A stretch of 64,000 nt of DNA from positions 7,305,823-7,369,822 of the forward strand of contig NC_134420.1 in assembly GCF_030867145.1 (NCBI RefSeq), given 5' to 3'. The position numbers and the translations under genes are program-made. The notes beneath the pieces are model-generated. The model was not told the origin of the DNA and did no database searches. It saw nothing but the letters and a program-made list of their open reading frames with translations. Source of the stretch: Opisthocomus hoazin (lineage: Eukaryota > Chordata > Aves > Opisthocomiformes > Opisthocomidae). Shown here piece by piece: positions 10,541 through 26,065 of the stretch; position 1 is the first letter of the stretch, and every line of letters starts with the position of its first letter.

Positions 10541-13500
10541 GTATTATAAGTATTACTTGCTAAAGATTGGTTAAGGACAGCACCTTCGTCTATTTTCAGA
10601 GAGGCATTCTTCGTAAATCGTAACTAAAATTCATTATCAAAATAAGCAACCACTGCTGTGGAGTTTTTTTTATATACACACCTTTCTCAGTAGAACCCCA
10701 CTTTAATACAAGATCTCATTCAGCAGATGCTGTATTCCCCATATCCCGCTGTACGTGAGGTGACTCTCACAGCCACAAAGAACTTTTACTTCATTTCTAA
10801 GTCCATAAGCTCAGAAACCATAAAGCTACCAGACAATGCATCATATTAATTTTCCTCTTCATTAGAAATAGAAATAAGTCTCAGTGTAGAGATGGCAGGT
10901 AGGGTCAGAAATCCCATCGGATGCTGTGCACAGATGCAGTCACGATCTGCAGGGCAAAGAGACTTTTGAGCAAAGTCAGGAAGAAGAATGCCGATGCCGC
11001 TTGGCAGCTAGAAATCACAAAGCACAAGAGGTGGTCATTGACTCCACACCTGGCACAGGAGTGGCAACTGGACTCCAATCCATTTTTGTTACACCAAATA
11101 CAAGACCATCCCTCCAATAGACTTGGATATTTTCCTCTAGGTTGTATTCTGAATAGAGATCACGCTATGTAAAAATTACTGCAGCCAAAGTACTGTTTTT
11201 TCCCCTATATTCAGATGCCAAATTGAAAGAGAAAGAATTTAAAAATACTTGGTTTTATACCCAACAATATGTCCACTGAGTTTATTTTTCACCGTCCTAC
11301 CTTCAGTCTCACCATGCTGCGAGCCTGACAAAATAGCCACACCTCCACTCTTAGATATGTTCCGTTCAACTCCATTTCCAAACTATTCCTTGAAAGTCAA
11401 ATAAATCCTAGTCTCTTCCCAGTAGGCTAGGACAATAGAACTGTAACTACAGAATTAAATAACTGTAGAATTAAATTATGTTGACACAAAACCCCCAACA
11501 TAAGTGAGACTTCAACATCCGCTTGCAAACACTTCCATAGCTGCTACTCATCATTTACAGTCAACAGATATCTCGGCTGAATAATAAAATAAAACTAAAT
11601 TAGGATTTGGTCCTGACCTAGCATAGTGTGGTTCGAATCCATTCCTCTTTAGTGAGTAGTGAAATGTTTTTATCAAAGTTTTGACACTAAGACATGGCGC
11701 AACAAAACTGGCTTTTAGTGGTAATTTGATTTCTCAGTGCCTCCTTTAATAATTAGTTTTGGAAACATGAGGAAAGTTTTTTTTGCCTTTGCTATAAAAG
11801 GGGACAAAGATGAGGAAAGGTTATACCTATATTCTGCAAGACACCAGCAGTACTGTGCTTTCACTGTGGTATTTTCCATATAACAATTTAGTGAAGATTG
11901 CAATTATAACTTTGAAAAAAGACGTCTTGGGATTGATACCAATGGTTAATATGGAAGAGATATTTCCTGCTTTTATTCTGTACTTTTCTAAAAATGGTTT
12001 TATTCAAAGTCTGTTTATTAAAAGCTATTATGGAACTGATTACTGTTTTGGACTCAAATCTAGCTTCACACATAACATCTGGCACACAAAGATAAAGTCA
12101 TTATTGTTACTTATGAACATTTGTAAATATGACTAGACCTGGATCCATTCAGGTTTGTCCCATATACTTAATATATAGTTAAAATACAACTAAATCCATA
12201 ACTTTGAACAGCTGTGGGGAAAAGAAAAAACAAAAAAAAACCCAACATTAATCAGGGCTCTCTGGATCTAGTTCTGCATTGCTGGGATTTTTTGTCAGTG
12301 AAGCATGCCCTATTAAAAACTCACACAAGAGATCCCTGAAGTTCGTACGTTATTCCCGAGACACGCCGTATGTTATATAGACACACCTCCTTGTACTTTA
12401 TCTGCCCACGCCCCCACATTTCCCCAAATTACGTGGTATCAATGTTAAATAAATAAAATCATTATTATTATTTTAAAGGTGCAGCTTTGCAGATGGCAGG
12501 CGCAGGCCACACAGACAGGGAAGATGGGCAGGCGTAGGAATGCTGCGGCTCCAGGTTCCCCACAGCACAATCACTCTGCTTGCGTGCAGTTTGAAGCGTA
12601 CAAATTCTTTAGTATTATATATAAACACAGTTCAAGCTACTATATATTCAACAAAGTATTTCATGCACTACAGAGTACAAATAATGTTAAAATACTTATC
12701 ATCAGTGGAAATGTGAAGTCCTGCACAAACAAAATCTAATCCCTGGAACACCTCCATGAGCTATGGTGTGACACCCCGTTTAACTGGGAAAGGGTCAGAC
12801 TGCCCACCCAAACATCATGCACAATCAAAACTTGTGTCAACATCAGGGATCCAGCTACTATCTATATCACAAATTTTAATTTGAAACATATTTACATATT
12901 ACTACAGGCATACTGGGAAAAGAAGCTATTTCTCTAACTATCTGCAAAGTAGACCTCCTGATGGCTATGTGGTACGTGGTCAGGCTAAATAATGGAGGAA
13001 GCCCAAGACGGATTTACTTCCCCTTCATCTCCAAATCCACACCAAAGAATGACAGTGCAAAGCTTTCAGATAGGTTTAGCTTCTGATCTGCCTGCAGTAC
13101 TGACATGTGCGGGTCGCCCACCACGGGTACCACAGCCTTCACAGACTACTGGCCCAACAGCCTCTACCGTCTTACAGCAGCAAGAAAAATTAGCTGGCGA
13201 TAGGTGTTTGCAAGACAACTCTGACGAAGCTTCGGGCTGTATCCAGAGGGTGCTGATGGACACCGTTCCACTTAGCTGGTTGTAGTCCAGAAGCTGTAAC
13301 ACCATGTTACCTTTGTGCTGTTCATGACATCTCCACTGTCCAGCCTGTGGTCAGCAGCTGGCTGCATCTAGTGGGCTCACAGCACAGGTGGAGAAACAGG
13401 AGAAATACATATCCATTTATTTATTTGCAAATGCCTTCACTCTTTTGTCCCAGCCACCTTCTCCTCCCATTGCATTTTGTAACAATGGACGTTGGCTCCA

Positions 13501-16500
13501 ATCCCATGGAATTGTTTTCATGTACAATTTTATAAATATTTCTTATACATCAGATTTCCAGCTACTTTTTAAAGCTTGCTGAAAGCAAGCAGTGTTTCGG
13601 ACATATTAGTATGCTCACATCTCTGTAGATCCCTTCAGCACAGCTCCTCTTTAGCCACTGCCGAGCTACCTGCAGCACGTGCCAACTCCCTCTGGCTGGG
13701 TGGACAGCAAACCCGGGTCCAGAAAGATTTCCAAATGCCTACTGTGGGAAGACAGCCGGACTAGCCGCCCAGCTTCGCAAGTTGAAATATGTATATGTCC
13801 ATATATATCTAAAATGTTATTTGTATTGACACATACACACACACACAGAGTCACGTTGCCCACAGGCATTGAGGCAGATGCGGTCCCGTTTCCCATTTGG
13901 TCTGGACTGGCTATGACAAGGTCAAGAAGGCTCGCTCCGAACAGCCTGCGCTCATATACAGGTCCTGTCTAACGCACCGCAGGGCGCACGGCTTGCACAT
14001 CTCCGCCAGGAAGGCCTGGAATCGACGTGGCTGCTGGCACGGGCTCACATCACTCCAGCATCTTTTAAGCAGAGTTCCCACTGATGATGGTGGGGTGGAA
14101 GACGAGAAAAACATTATAGCCAACAGACTTTATTCTGCGGCAGTGGGAAACGCAGGCACTAGCTGCTCCCTAATGCCCTTCAGGTATTTCTATGCAAGAA
14201 GACATTCAGCAATTAGGCTCAGACTCTGTTGGTACTTTGAGGTCTATTTGCTGTATTCATTTGTACTGTAAAGTTGGAGAATTAGTTATACTCATTAAAA
14301 TAATGATCACTTTGTGCCTGATTCTTCCTTACTCTAAAATACCTTCAGCTTCTAAGTCATTTGTACAAGCTGACAGAGTATAGACCACGTACTGCTGCTT
14401 AAAATTCACACTTCTGTAAATTCACAGCAAATTAAATGCAGCCTTTCACCACATGTGCAATACATTACTCCTGGAAAATATGTATTTATTCTGTACTGGT
14501 TTTCTCTGACACAAATCAGAGAAAGTACTTAGCGATCTTGTCTCAAATTCTCCCTAAGGCAAATGAGTTTTTATTCTAATCTACAAAATTATAAGGCTAA
14601 CTGTCAGTTTAGGGTAAGTCCATCTTTGAAAGTTTCATGCTGGAAATTTGAAACCTCTATTGGTAAAAGCTAATATAACAAATATATTTTATACACACTT
14701 TTAAACTTACAGCAAAAGATCTCCCCACCCTGTTATGCCAGTCCCATAGCACAAAAAAGATGGTAAAGACTGAGACACAGAAAGAGCACTAAAATCCCCT
14801 TTAAAAAAAAAAAAACAAACCAAAAAAATGCAACCAAACAAAAAGTACAGCCCACAACAAAACAAAAATGAAAATAAATCACAACTGCTCATGTGAAACT
14901 TATTTTTCTACGCAATATCTGATCTAGAAAGGAAATTTTTGAAGCCAGGGAGCTAGCTACATCACCTCTAGAAAATAGCCATGGTATCAAACTTTAAAGT
15001 GTAGATGGGGATGTTTCCAGCTGAAACCAATCTCATTATTGGACACGGGATGAGATCTGAGCGAAGGGAGCGAGGGTGTTTTGCAGCCACCCTTTCGCCC
15101 CTGCTGCTGGACCCGGGTGTGGGCAGGAGGGCGGTGCTGCTCTTCCTGGGACATGTCTCCCGGTCTCCTGCAGCATCTCCGGCAGGGTGGTGCTGGGGAA
15201 CAGGAAAAGCAGCTGGAGCAACAAATGAGCTACTGTTTTCCCCGGCTACTTAAAAGGATCTTCAGCAGAGCCATGGCAATGCAGAGTGGCCCCAAGGCTG
15301 CTCCACATCGTGTCAAGGGCGTCTGGTTGACCAAAAGATTAGGAGCTGCGTTTGGGGTGTTTTGTAGGATATGAGCTGGTTTAGTTAGCAAAATATATTT
15401 AAAGTGAAAGGTTTTATGTACTTTTAATGACTTTTTTTTAATACATAGAAGTGCCCAATAACTTTACGGCAGGCAGAGGATTTTCTTTGTTGCCCTGCCA
15501 CGGTACATGTCTTTCCCCATTAGCTCAAGCAAAATAAGGCAGGAGGTCTAAACATGTGGATAGCAGAGCATGGTTTCTCTATCATCCTTTCTTCCCAAGC
15601 AGTCATTTAGATCAATAACTGCTCATGTTGGCAATCACCAAGCTATGCATCTCTTTCAAGTTATTTTTGGAAGCATTCAAAGCAGCGAAGATCAGAGAAG
15701 CAATGGACATGGAGAAGATACAGCAATTTTCAGAGTATGTCATACTCAATTTCTGAAATCTTGGCCTGCTTTTTTTTCTTCAATCAAACAGGAATGTTGT
15801 TATGAAAATGTGCTAAGGGCCATATAATGCCCTTGAAAGGAAGCAGGCGAGGAGCAGGCTGCTGCAGCGAGCTCTGGGGTAGCATACCTTCGAAACGCGG
15901 CTCGTGACGGAGGAGCTGGTGAACTCCCCACAGCGTGTCTGGAAATCAGCACGACACAACTCTCTGGCTTCTAACCACCTCAGTCCATAGCTGTCTCCAG
16001 TCCTTTGATGTCTCCAGTCCATGTTTGCGATTAAGTTTTCCCACACTTCTCCCTTGCAACTTCATTTTCACTTTGACAGGTAAACACACTGGAGCAGGGC
16101 AGGTAGGAGGAAAACCCTACCCACTCATTTTCTTGGATCCCCTGCAAGATTGCCAAAGAAAAACAAATGCTATGCAGCACCCAGATCACGTGATATTTTT
16201 TTTTTTGGCAACTGCAAAGATTTAGAAAGAGCCTTTCCTCATCCTGTCGCATTTGCCCAGTGCCACGTGGTGGTGGTTCTCTTACAGGCGTGCCCTGTGA
16301 GGAAATTGGTGCAGTTTTGTACACTGTATTCGCAGCTTCTCCTTGACTTCTTCACTCCCCTGCCCTCACAACACCATCCCTTTGCCCAGAGGCATGCAAT
16401 TCACCAGATTCTTTAACTCTGGATGTTGTTATTTATAATTTATACACTTTATGTGCTACTTACTTTTTATCCATTGCCATTATTTCCATCATTATTAATT

Positions 16501-19500
16501 TAAAAAGCATAATTTAATTGTTTTTTTCATAATGAGTAGCTATCAAAGTGAAGAGAACCACCGGTGTCAAAGGGCAAAACACTCTTTCCTCTAATGCACT
16601 TCACTCTTCTCCAGAGCTAAGGGTTTACTTCTGACTTTTTTTTTTTTTTCAGTCAGATAAATTCTTATGAGTAAGAAGATGCAGCACAGGGGTAACCCCA
16701 CGTATTTCAGAGTCCACTTCTGGCTACAGCTGCTGGGGGAAGAGCTCCTTTCCCACTCTGCGGGATTAAACCAGTGTAGCAGATTTCCACTTGGCTGGCT
16801 GAATTTCTTTCCCTGGACTCAGCTTTTGCAACCAATAGCAGCAGTGATACAAACATAAGCTGAAGCACAAAGCCACCTTCTTGGTATGGGAACTAAGTGA
16901 AGGCCAAAAGCTAGTGTGCAGGACTATGCCTGTGCTTAAACTGAGGCCTTGGGTATCAACTGTTCTGTCGCTTTTATGGGAATTCAGATGAAATTTGTGG
17001 AAACGTAATGAGATCAACATCTTGTGAGAGGTCCACTACAGTCCAGCGAGAATAAGTATGGCTGCTGAGATTATAGCTTTAGTCCAGCCAGAAGACGACA
17101 GTAAAGCCCGTTCCTCTTTTGACTGCAACCCACAACCAATTCAAGTCAAGCCGAGTTAAATTCTCACAACTAAGGGTTAATGTTCAAATCCCCCCAAGGC
17201 TGGAAGCCGTGTGCCAGCCCCAGCCAGCAGCTCTTTCAGCAGCAGACCAGCGACCCAGCCACAGCAGCCCTCGGTCTGCTCACCACCGCTGCTGTGCTGT
17301 ACGGGATGGAGGGTGCTCAGCTGGGAAGCACAACAGCCAAGGGGAAGCCAAGGTTCAGGGGAATTTCATCTCCATCAGATGAGTAAGGTAAACCAATATG
17401 ATAAGAAAAACAGACCACATTGTTGCTGCAGCCCGGACAGATGTTTGCAGTCAGACGCATCGCACATTGTACAGCCGCGTCTGCTGGAAAAGCACTTTAC
17501 TGATGATTTATCACATTACGGTGCCAAGGAGCCGAAAAGCCCCCTGAAATTTTTCCACTTAATACTAACGTTCCCAGCTGGGTGATCCTCCCTGACATTT
17601 TCTACGTTACTGTTCAAAGCAGTTCACGGAGTAGGGAAAAACCTTCACCGTCCCCTGGCTTGCTGGCGGTACCCTCGCAGACAGACCCAGGACTTCTCAG
17701 GGAGCCAGACACCAAGCAAAAATTAGGAGAGATTTGTTGCGTTCCCTTCAGGTTTTTCCATTTATGGCCAATGCACTGGGGAAGGGATGGTTTGTCCTGG
17801 CTGCCAACGCATGTATCCTCCACAGAGCCTTAGAGCCGAACACCACAGGGGCGAGGGGTTGTCCAGGCAGCTCCCCGGGTGCTCGCAGTATCCTGCCTTC
17901 TGCAGACGAGCGACATGGAATGGTTTAATCATAACACTATGATTTTTAATCAAATTAGCACCAACAGGTCTCTGCGGGGTCACTTGCTGACGGGGATGAC
18001 TGGCAAGAAGCTGCAGCTCCCAGAAGCTTCTCCCTGCAGCAGGAGCGCTCCCTTACCCTGCAGAGAAACCCAGGCTGCCTAGCCCAGGACAAGCCTCTAG
18101 CTAGCACCTACTGTAGAAATCCTGAATAAGAAGTGCTATTGATGACCTCATGGTAAAATGCTCAAAGTAGCTAAAGAAGAATGAAAAGTCTATAGCCACT
18201 CACTCAGTAGCTTTGACTTTTTTTTTTTTCCAATGAAAAATGCAGTGGAGTGGCCTGTTGTGGCTGCTAGGAAGGACTACTCCTAGCACTGAAAGTATTT
18301 TGTTTCACCAGAGCAGGCGTTTAAAGACCTCCTGGGACCAGCACGTTAGACAAAAAAACCAGCAGCAACCAGTGCCCTTGGACTTTCTCTGCGTGGGGCC
18401 GAAACCAAAGCCACCAGTGCCAGTGGAGAAGACTCACATTAATATTACATACTGCTTGGACCGTGTGCCAAGATCCAAGTACCCGTTTTGTTTTTTTTCC
18501 CCTGTAGTAATTTGGCCTCCTCAGTTTTAGCTGCAGCTGATCAGACAGGACCTCCAACTAGCAGCTCCGGGGAAAGCTCACAGACTTGGCAACCTAGAGT
18601 GTTTGGGTGGAAAAACTCCACTATGCTGCTGCAGGCAACCACAGCCATTAATATCTGAAGAAACCTATAGCTGGAAGGAGTCAACCAAAGTACACCATCA
18701 TGAAGGATGCAGTTTCTGTCGCAGAGCCAAGCTTTTCAGGTCGGTTTTGGTCATACCTGCTGCATTAGCAGCGAAGTTATCCTCCTAGTATGGTAGTTAT
18801 GTCAGGTGTGCACCGAGCTTGCACAATGCCCCTCGCAGCCTGAACATGGGTAGGAATATGGATTTACCCTTGAGATAATTCTTGAGCACGAATTATAGGG
18901 AGGTTGGGCCCGTGGGTGTGGCACCATGCTCCTAACCTGAAGCTTCATTTTGCAGTCCTTGGATTCCTACACTTGGAGCTCCCCCAGCAATTTACTCCCT
19001 GCTCTGGAGAGGAAGGTAATGGCTGGGCATGGTGCTGCTTACTCCCCAGGAGAACCAGATACAGCGCTAGCAACAGCAGAAAGTGTGGCCTTCCTTCACA
19101 CTGTACACAGGAGGGCACCCAGAAGCAGCATGTTCAGTGAGGACGAGACTTGTTTCCAGCTTCACCATGTATCCCGTGTTCCCACTGGGCTCTTTGTCCT
19201 GGCTACGTCCTTGCTTCAACATCACTGCAAGTGCCCATTCCGAGTATTTATCTTCCCAGACCTGGCACAGCTCATAGCAGAGGAGCTGAGGAGCTGTAAG
19301 CGTATGCCACTTCTCCCATGTTATCCTGCTGTCCGTATAACAAGCGGTTCATTTGCAACTGGATTTTTGTGAGCTAGATGAAGAAGAGATACTTCAGCTA
19401 TACTCATCCTCATTTCAGTGAGGGCAGCTTTGGTGCCCGTACGTGTACTCGTACAGCCTTGGGCTCACCCACCTGCCTGTGGCAGAGCACTGTGCTGAGC

Positions 19501-20642
19501 TGGCACCAGTGACAAAATACAGAACATCTGCACATGATGCTCTGGTGCATGGTCAAACCTCACCTGAGCATCAGCTGTCTGAGAAAGCCCAAGTCTGCAC
19601 CCAGGCTCCAAACTGAACAGTCATAAGAGCAGCAAAGAAATCAATCTTCCCTGTCTACGTGGGCAACTCATTCCCATAAGCAAGGACGACACCACCTCTT
19701 TCTCTGCACCGAAATACTTCCTTTGCTGGGGACCTCAGGAATAATCTGCATCATGGACACACATTCCCCTCATCAAGCTCTCCATTTTTAACAGTACTCC
19801 CCCTGGGAAAATGAGACACAAAACCAAGCAGCCCAGGACCTAACACAGCAATCCTGGTTCAGTGGTTAGAAAGACGACTATGAGAAGCAGCATGGGGCCT
19901 GTCCCAGAGCCACAGACCCAGACTGGGCTCATGAGCGCTGCCGAGGGCTCTGCTGGCTCCGGCTAGCGGCAGTGCCCAAAGGGCTGCAGCCCAGCGCCCG
20001 GAGTGGCACGGCCCTGTGCATACAGAATTGCAGGAAACACGCACTAGGGAACAGACTGCAAGCTATCATCCAGAGCTGGATCCACCAGAGACCTTCAGCA
20101 TCCCACTCCAGATCTTCAGTTAACAACTTCCTCACCAATGCCTAAACAGAAGGGTGCCCAGACTCACCATGCACCCGTCCCGCTGTTTGACTTCAAAGCT
20201 CCTGAGATGCCTGCAGTTCAGTTCCCCTGCATGCCCAGGACAGCTTTTGCCTGCACCCGTGGCACCACATCCCACCTAGCCCACCAGCGTCCCAGAGCTG
20301 TGTAGGGTGGCACCAGCATCATCCCAGGGAGATGGAGATCTCCCCAGCAGCTCGACACACACCAACAGGCTCGAGTGCTGTACCAGACACCCATGCAGAC
20401 ATTCAAAGCACCATCCACACCCAATGTCACTTCCCCAATATCGAGAAGAAACCCATGTTAGGTGCTGTCTCACTAAAAGCAGGGGAGCTCTGGCATCCAT
20501 CTCAGCGTTGCTCCGCTCTTGGTGCCTTTCAGAACCAGTCCCCGCTCCAGGGCACTCAAAAGCCCAGAGCCACTGAAGACACTGGTGACCTGGTGTGTAC
20601 TAGCATTGGCTTAAATAGGTTAGAAATGGGGTATCCAAGTCA
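10541..20642. other. Gene-poor DNA downstream of BBOX1
   Basis: Only short unsupported open frames are present. Noticed: a candidate poly(A) signal at 11400-11405, a short (CA)n near 13833-13846, A-rich runs near 14805-14870, and a gradual rise in GC from about 17 kb to 20.6 kb. Frames at 12992-13285, 18950-19372 and 20332-20652 resemble nothing I know. I see no RNA gene. Confidence 0.6.
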
Positions 20643-20647
20643 TGAGC
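20643..20647 (+). repeat. 5-bp direct repeat TGAGC, left outer flank of LTR pair
   Basis: The TGAGC immediately before the TG of the left LTR is repeated exactly at 30665-30669, immediately after the CA of the right LTR. It is read as the target-site duplication of the original LTR insertion at this locus. Confidence 0.75.
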
Positions 20648-20760
20648 TGTAGAAGACCGCTACAAACTGGTTTAGTCTCGACATTGCCATTGTCATCTCT
20701 TGCTGGCCCCTGGAAAGAAACCGCCACAACGACCTGCAGGAAAGCGCTTGCGCACAGAGG

Positions 20761-20934
20761 TGTTATAGACGCTCATGCTCAAATCAAATTGAGAAGCCAA
20801 TTTTTCATTAATCAAAGTGAATTTATTAGCAAGCGATAAAAGAGCAAAACAGTGCTGGGCGACCGGGGAGTCAGTGCTCCGCCAACGGTTCGCACCAATA
20901 ACAGATGCAACCCCTCTTTTTATAGAGTCCCCAT
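20761..20934 (-). mobile_element. Reverse-orientation LTR fragment inside the left LTR
   Basis: Read on the minus strand this segment starts TGGGGACTCTATAAAAAG, has a TATA box (20917-20924 on +), about 90 nt later AATAAA (20822-20827 on +) and ends GTCTATAACA. That order (TATA, poly(A) signal, terminal CA) is what an R-U5 region shows. It replaces, rather than simply adds to, the middle of the host LTR, and no target duplication brackets it. The donor family is not identified. Confidence 0.6.
20822..20827 (-). terminator. Minus-strand AATAAA supplied by the left LTR
   Basis: CIMAP1A runs leftwards and stops at 22019. Between 22019 and the LTR edge at 21322 I find no AATAAA or ATTAAA on the minus strand. 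This hexamer inside the left LTR is the first canonical one downstream of the gene. Its use is inference. Confidence 0.4.
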
Positions 20935-21322
20935 TTTCGCCCTCTTGCTCTCCTCCTCGCCGCCCTCTTGCTCTCCTCCTCGCCGCCTCGATGCTGGGCT
21001 CTGCCCTCGCTGGGGCCTCCACGCCTGCACAGAGACTGAGCCGACTGGACATCGCTGGACATCGTCAAATCTGTGGTGGTGGTAACTGATCTCCCCCCTC
21101 CCCACACTTCTTTTCCTCTCCCGCTGGGGTTTTTACGACTTTACTCCTTTTTTTTTTTTTCTGTCTCGTCTTCCCCCCCCCCCACTGCCGTCCCCACCAG
21201 ACCTCCGATTCCCGGTTCACCGAAAATAAAGTTTACAAGGCTGCACGACATATGACTGCTTTTGTGTCTTAATCTCGTCTCCTGGGATTACATCGAAACC
21301 TCCCCGATATTGGATCGGGACA

Positions 21323-22018
21323 AAGAGTCACGGGGGGGAGGAGGGATGGCTCCGTGTCAGCGCTGACCACAGCAAAACCGGAAAGCGAGCTGGATGCCTG
21401 GTGATTCCCGAGGGAGAGCTGGGCGGGCAGCACACCTGCGCCTCACCCCAGCGCTCTCGATGGGACGGAAGTTCCAGAAGGGTCCGTGCTCCCTCCCAGG
21501 CGCCGTCGGAAGCGGCTCCCGTCCATCCCACCCCAGTGCAGCCGCTCCCCGCTGCCGACAGCAGGACCCTGTGGCTCTGCCGCCGCCCCGCTGCTCCGGG
21601 CATCGCTCCGGCTCCCGCTCGCCCCGCAGCGCCCGTGTCCCGTCGACACCACATTCGTCCCCGCCGGGCGTCGGCACGCGGCTGGAGAACAGGCGTCGAT
21701 GCGCAGCCCGCAGAGCTCGTCTGCAGACCGCGGGCCGGTCGTACGGGTCGGAAAGGCACAGATCTGCAAGCCTTCCCGCCGGAGCATCCCTTGGAAATCA
21801 GGGGCGAATCCTTTGGGCATCACCTCTTACTCAGCATGGCAGAGTCCCCGTCGCTTCCGAGCCGGTGCCGGCAGATCTCCCGGCTGCCTCTGCCACGCGG
21901 GCTGGAGACAACGGCCTCCCGAGAGCCCTCCCGACCTGTGCTGGCGCACGTGCCCATCGTCATTGCCGTTCCACCCAGGCATTGAGGAGCCTTCCTCCTT
22001 GGCGTCTCCAGACGCAGG
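21323..22018. other. GC-rich 3' flank of CIMAP1A inside the cassette
   Basis: Very GC-rich with many CpG. Long open frames exist on both strands (up to 253 codons on +), but they are what GC-rich DNA gives by chance: arginine-, proline- and serine-rich, without domains. The first five bases, AAGAG, nearly repeat the five bases (CAGAG) before the right LTR. Confidence 0.6.
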
Positions 22019-24484
<2,466 letters not shown>

Positions 24485-24633
24485 GGGGCCGGGCGCGGGC
24501 GAGATCTTCGGAAGCGGCAGCTTGTGGTCGGGGAGGGCGGCGAAGGGGAGGACGGTCAGCGATGGAGCAGGAGGGCTGTGGAGCCACCGCCAGCGTCGGG
24601 GCACGCGACTGGGTTTGTTGTGGTGACGCGCGG

Positions 24634-24641
24634 TGACGTCA
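24634..24641. promoter_or_regulatory. Palindromic CRE upstream of CIMAP1A
   Basis: A perfect TGACGTCA lies 150 bp before the CIMAP1A start codon in CpG-rich DNA. Full CRE sites near the start are typical of genes switched on in round spermatids by CREM. A role here is inferred from the motif, its position and the gene's known testis expression. Confidence 0.55.
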
Positions 24642-25615
24642 CTGTGGGTCCGTGTTGGCACAGCAACAGGCAGAACGCTGCTGTCTTCTGCGTTCCGTCT
24701 GGGAGCACTGTTGGGACTGCGATGGTTCCGTCACTGTGAGGGATGCGATGACGCGACTGTGCACCGGAATGGCCGGAATTTCTGCGCTGTTTTCCAGCCG
24801 CCGCTGCAGCGCGGGCTCCTTTCTCCCGGGCAGTACAGCTGGGCCCGGTGCTCGTCAGCACAATTTGCCATTGGGGTTCTCGTTAGCGAGGTCAAACCTC
24901 CGTGGTGCCACTTCTGGGAGCTCGTCCTGGCACACGCAGCCCAGAGCGGCGTTTCCGCGGGGCAGAGACCAGGCAGGCTCTGCCGTGCGCCTTCACGCAA
25001 GGATCGCCGGCCGGCAGCTGCAGCTCGGCAGCGTTTTCACGTTTCTCCCCAAGAAGTCGAATCCCGTTTTTTACGGGTTCTTCGTCCCGCCAAGAGCCGC
25101 GGCCCGCACCACGCAGCCTCCGCTCTCGGGACTGGGGGTCTCGCCAAGGCAGCCGCTGCCCCAAGATGGCTGGGCGTTGGTCGGCGGCTGCCGCCACATC
25201 ACTGGCTTTCCTTCTGCTTTCCCTGCACTCGTTAAACTGCCGTTATCGCCACCCTCGCGTTCTTCTTGCTTTTGCCCTCCCCAGTCTCTGCCCCATCCCA
25301 CTGCAGAGGGGAAAGCAGCGAGCCACCGAGTGAACGACCCCAGGCGTCGCCCAGCACTCTGCTCAGTGCCCGCTGAGGCTCGTGGCTCCTGACTTTGGTG
25401 GCTCGGGACCCTCGGGGGTTCTGTTTCATTGCTGTCAGTTACAGAAGGGTGCTTGTGCGAGGGGCTGCCTCTGTCCCCTGCCCACTGCCCCATGGGTGGC
25501 CAAGGGACCCAGGTGACCCCCTTCACCCCCCCACTGCCCCCCAGGGATCCAGGCGTCTGTCCCTCTCGGGTCCTGTCCCCACCCAGGCACAAGCAGGGAC
25601 ACAAAGCACAGCTCA
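24642..25615. other. GC-rich spacer between VPS51 end and CIMAP1A start
   Basis: CpG-rich, with CCAAT-like (minus strand, near 24868) and AAGATGGC (25163-25170) motifs, so it may hold promoter elements. A + strand ATG at 25165 opens a short frame whose first 25 residues are hydrophobic, but the remainder lacks features. I see no recognisable gene. Confidence 0.5.
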
Positions 25616-25622
25616 CACCTAT

Positions 25623-25628
25623 TTTATT
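25623..25628 (-). terminator. VPS51: VPS51 poly(A) signal
   Basis: Minus-strand AATAAA about 440 bp after the VPS51 stop codon at 26066, in an otherwise GC-rich stretch. It is the natural end of the VPS51 3' UTR. Confidence 0.7.
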
Positions 25629-25679
25629 TATCGTCCCCGAATGCGACAAAGGGGCCCAGGGTGCTCCCAGGCACGAGGG

Positions 25680-25900
25680 GATGTCACCAAGGTGGGGGGA
25701 CAACACAGTGTGTCACGGGGGCTACAGGGAAAACACGGGGTGTCAGCACACACCGAGGGGACTCAGCGGGGTGGGGGGACAATGTGGGGGTGATCCCAGG
25801 GCTGGGGGGTGGTGGGTGATGACATGGGGTGACCCCATGTGGGTGTGGGGACAGGGGGGTGACCCTGCACACTTCTGTGTGGGGACACGGGACATCCTGT
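25680..25900 (+). repeat. G-rich minisatellite-like DNA in VPS51 3' UTR
   Basis: Many GGGG runs spaced by a few bases, with recurring GGGGACA and GGGGTG units, on the + strand. Low complexity; able in principle to form G-quadruplexes. Not coding. Confidence 0.5.
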
Positions 25901-26065
25901 AAGGGGACTGATGGGGGGCAGGTTCTCCCCATATACGTAACAGCGGCTAAGAGATGTCCCCCTCCCAGAGATGTCCCCACTCGGCTGTGCCTCACGGTGA
26001 CACACGTCCCTGCACCCTCTGCTACGCGACGCCACGTCCTGCACAGCACCCCCGTGTCCCCCTCC

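Larger units (their letters stand above)
20648..21322 (+). mobile_element. Left LTR of the cassette (chimeric, 675 bp)
   Basis: Starts TGTAGAAGACCGCTAC and ends GATATTGGATCGGGACA, so it has TG...CA ends. The first ~112 bp and the last ~385 bp match the right LTR with scattered substitutions, several at CpG sites. The middle (about 20760-20930) is unrelated to the right LTR and looks like part of another LTR in reverse orientation. A + strand poly(A) signal AATAAA lies at 21225-21230, but the + strand TATA box present in the right copy is missing here. No primer-binding site is visible after 21322; the next bases do not begin TGG. Confidence 0.88.

Noticed and set aside
20648..21322. Two independent solo LTR insertions
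   Set aside because: Neither LTR has a matching 5-bp repeat on its own two sides, while the outer pair matches perfectly.
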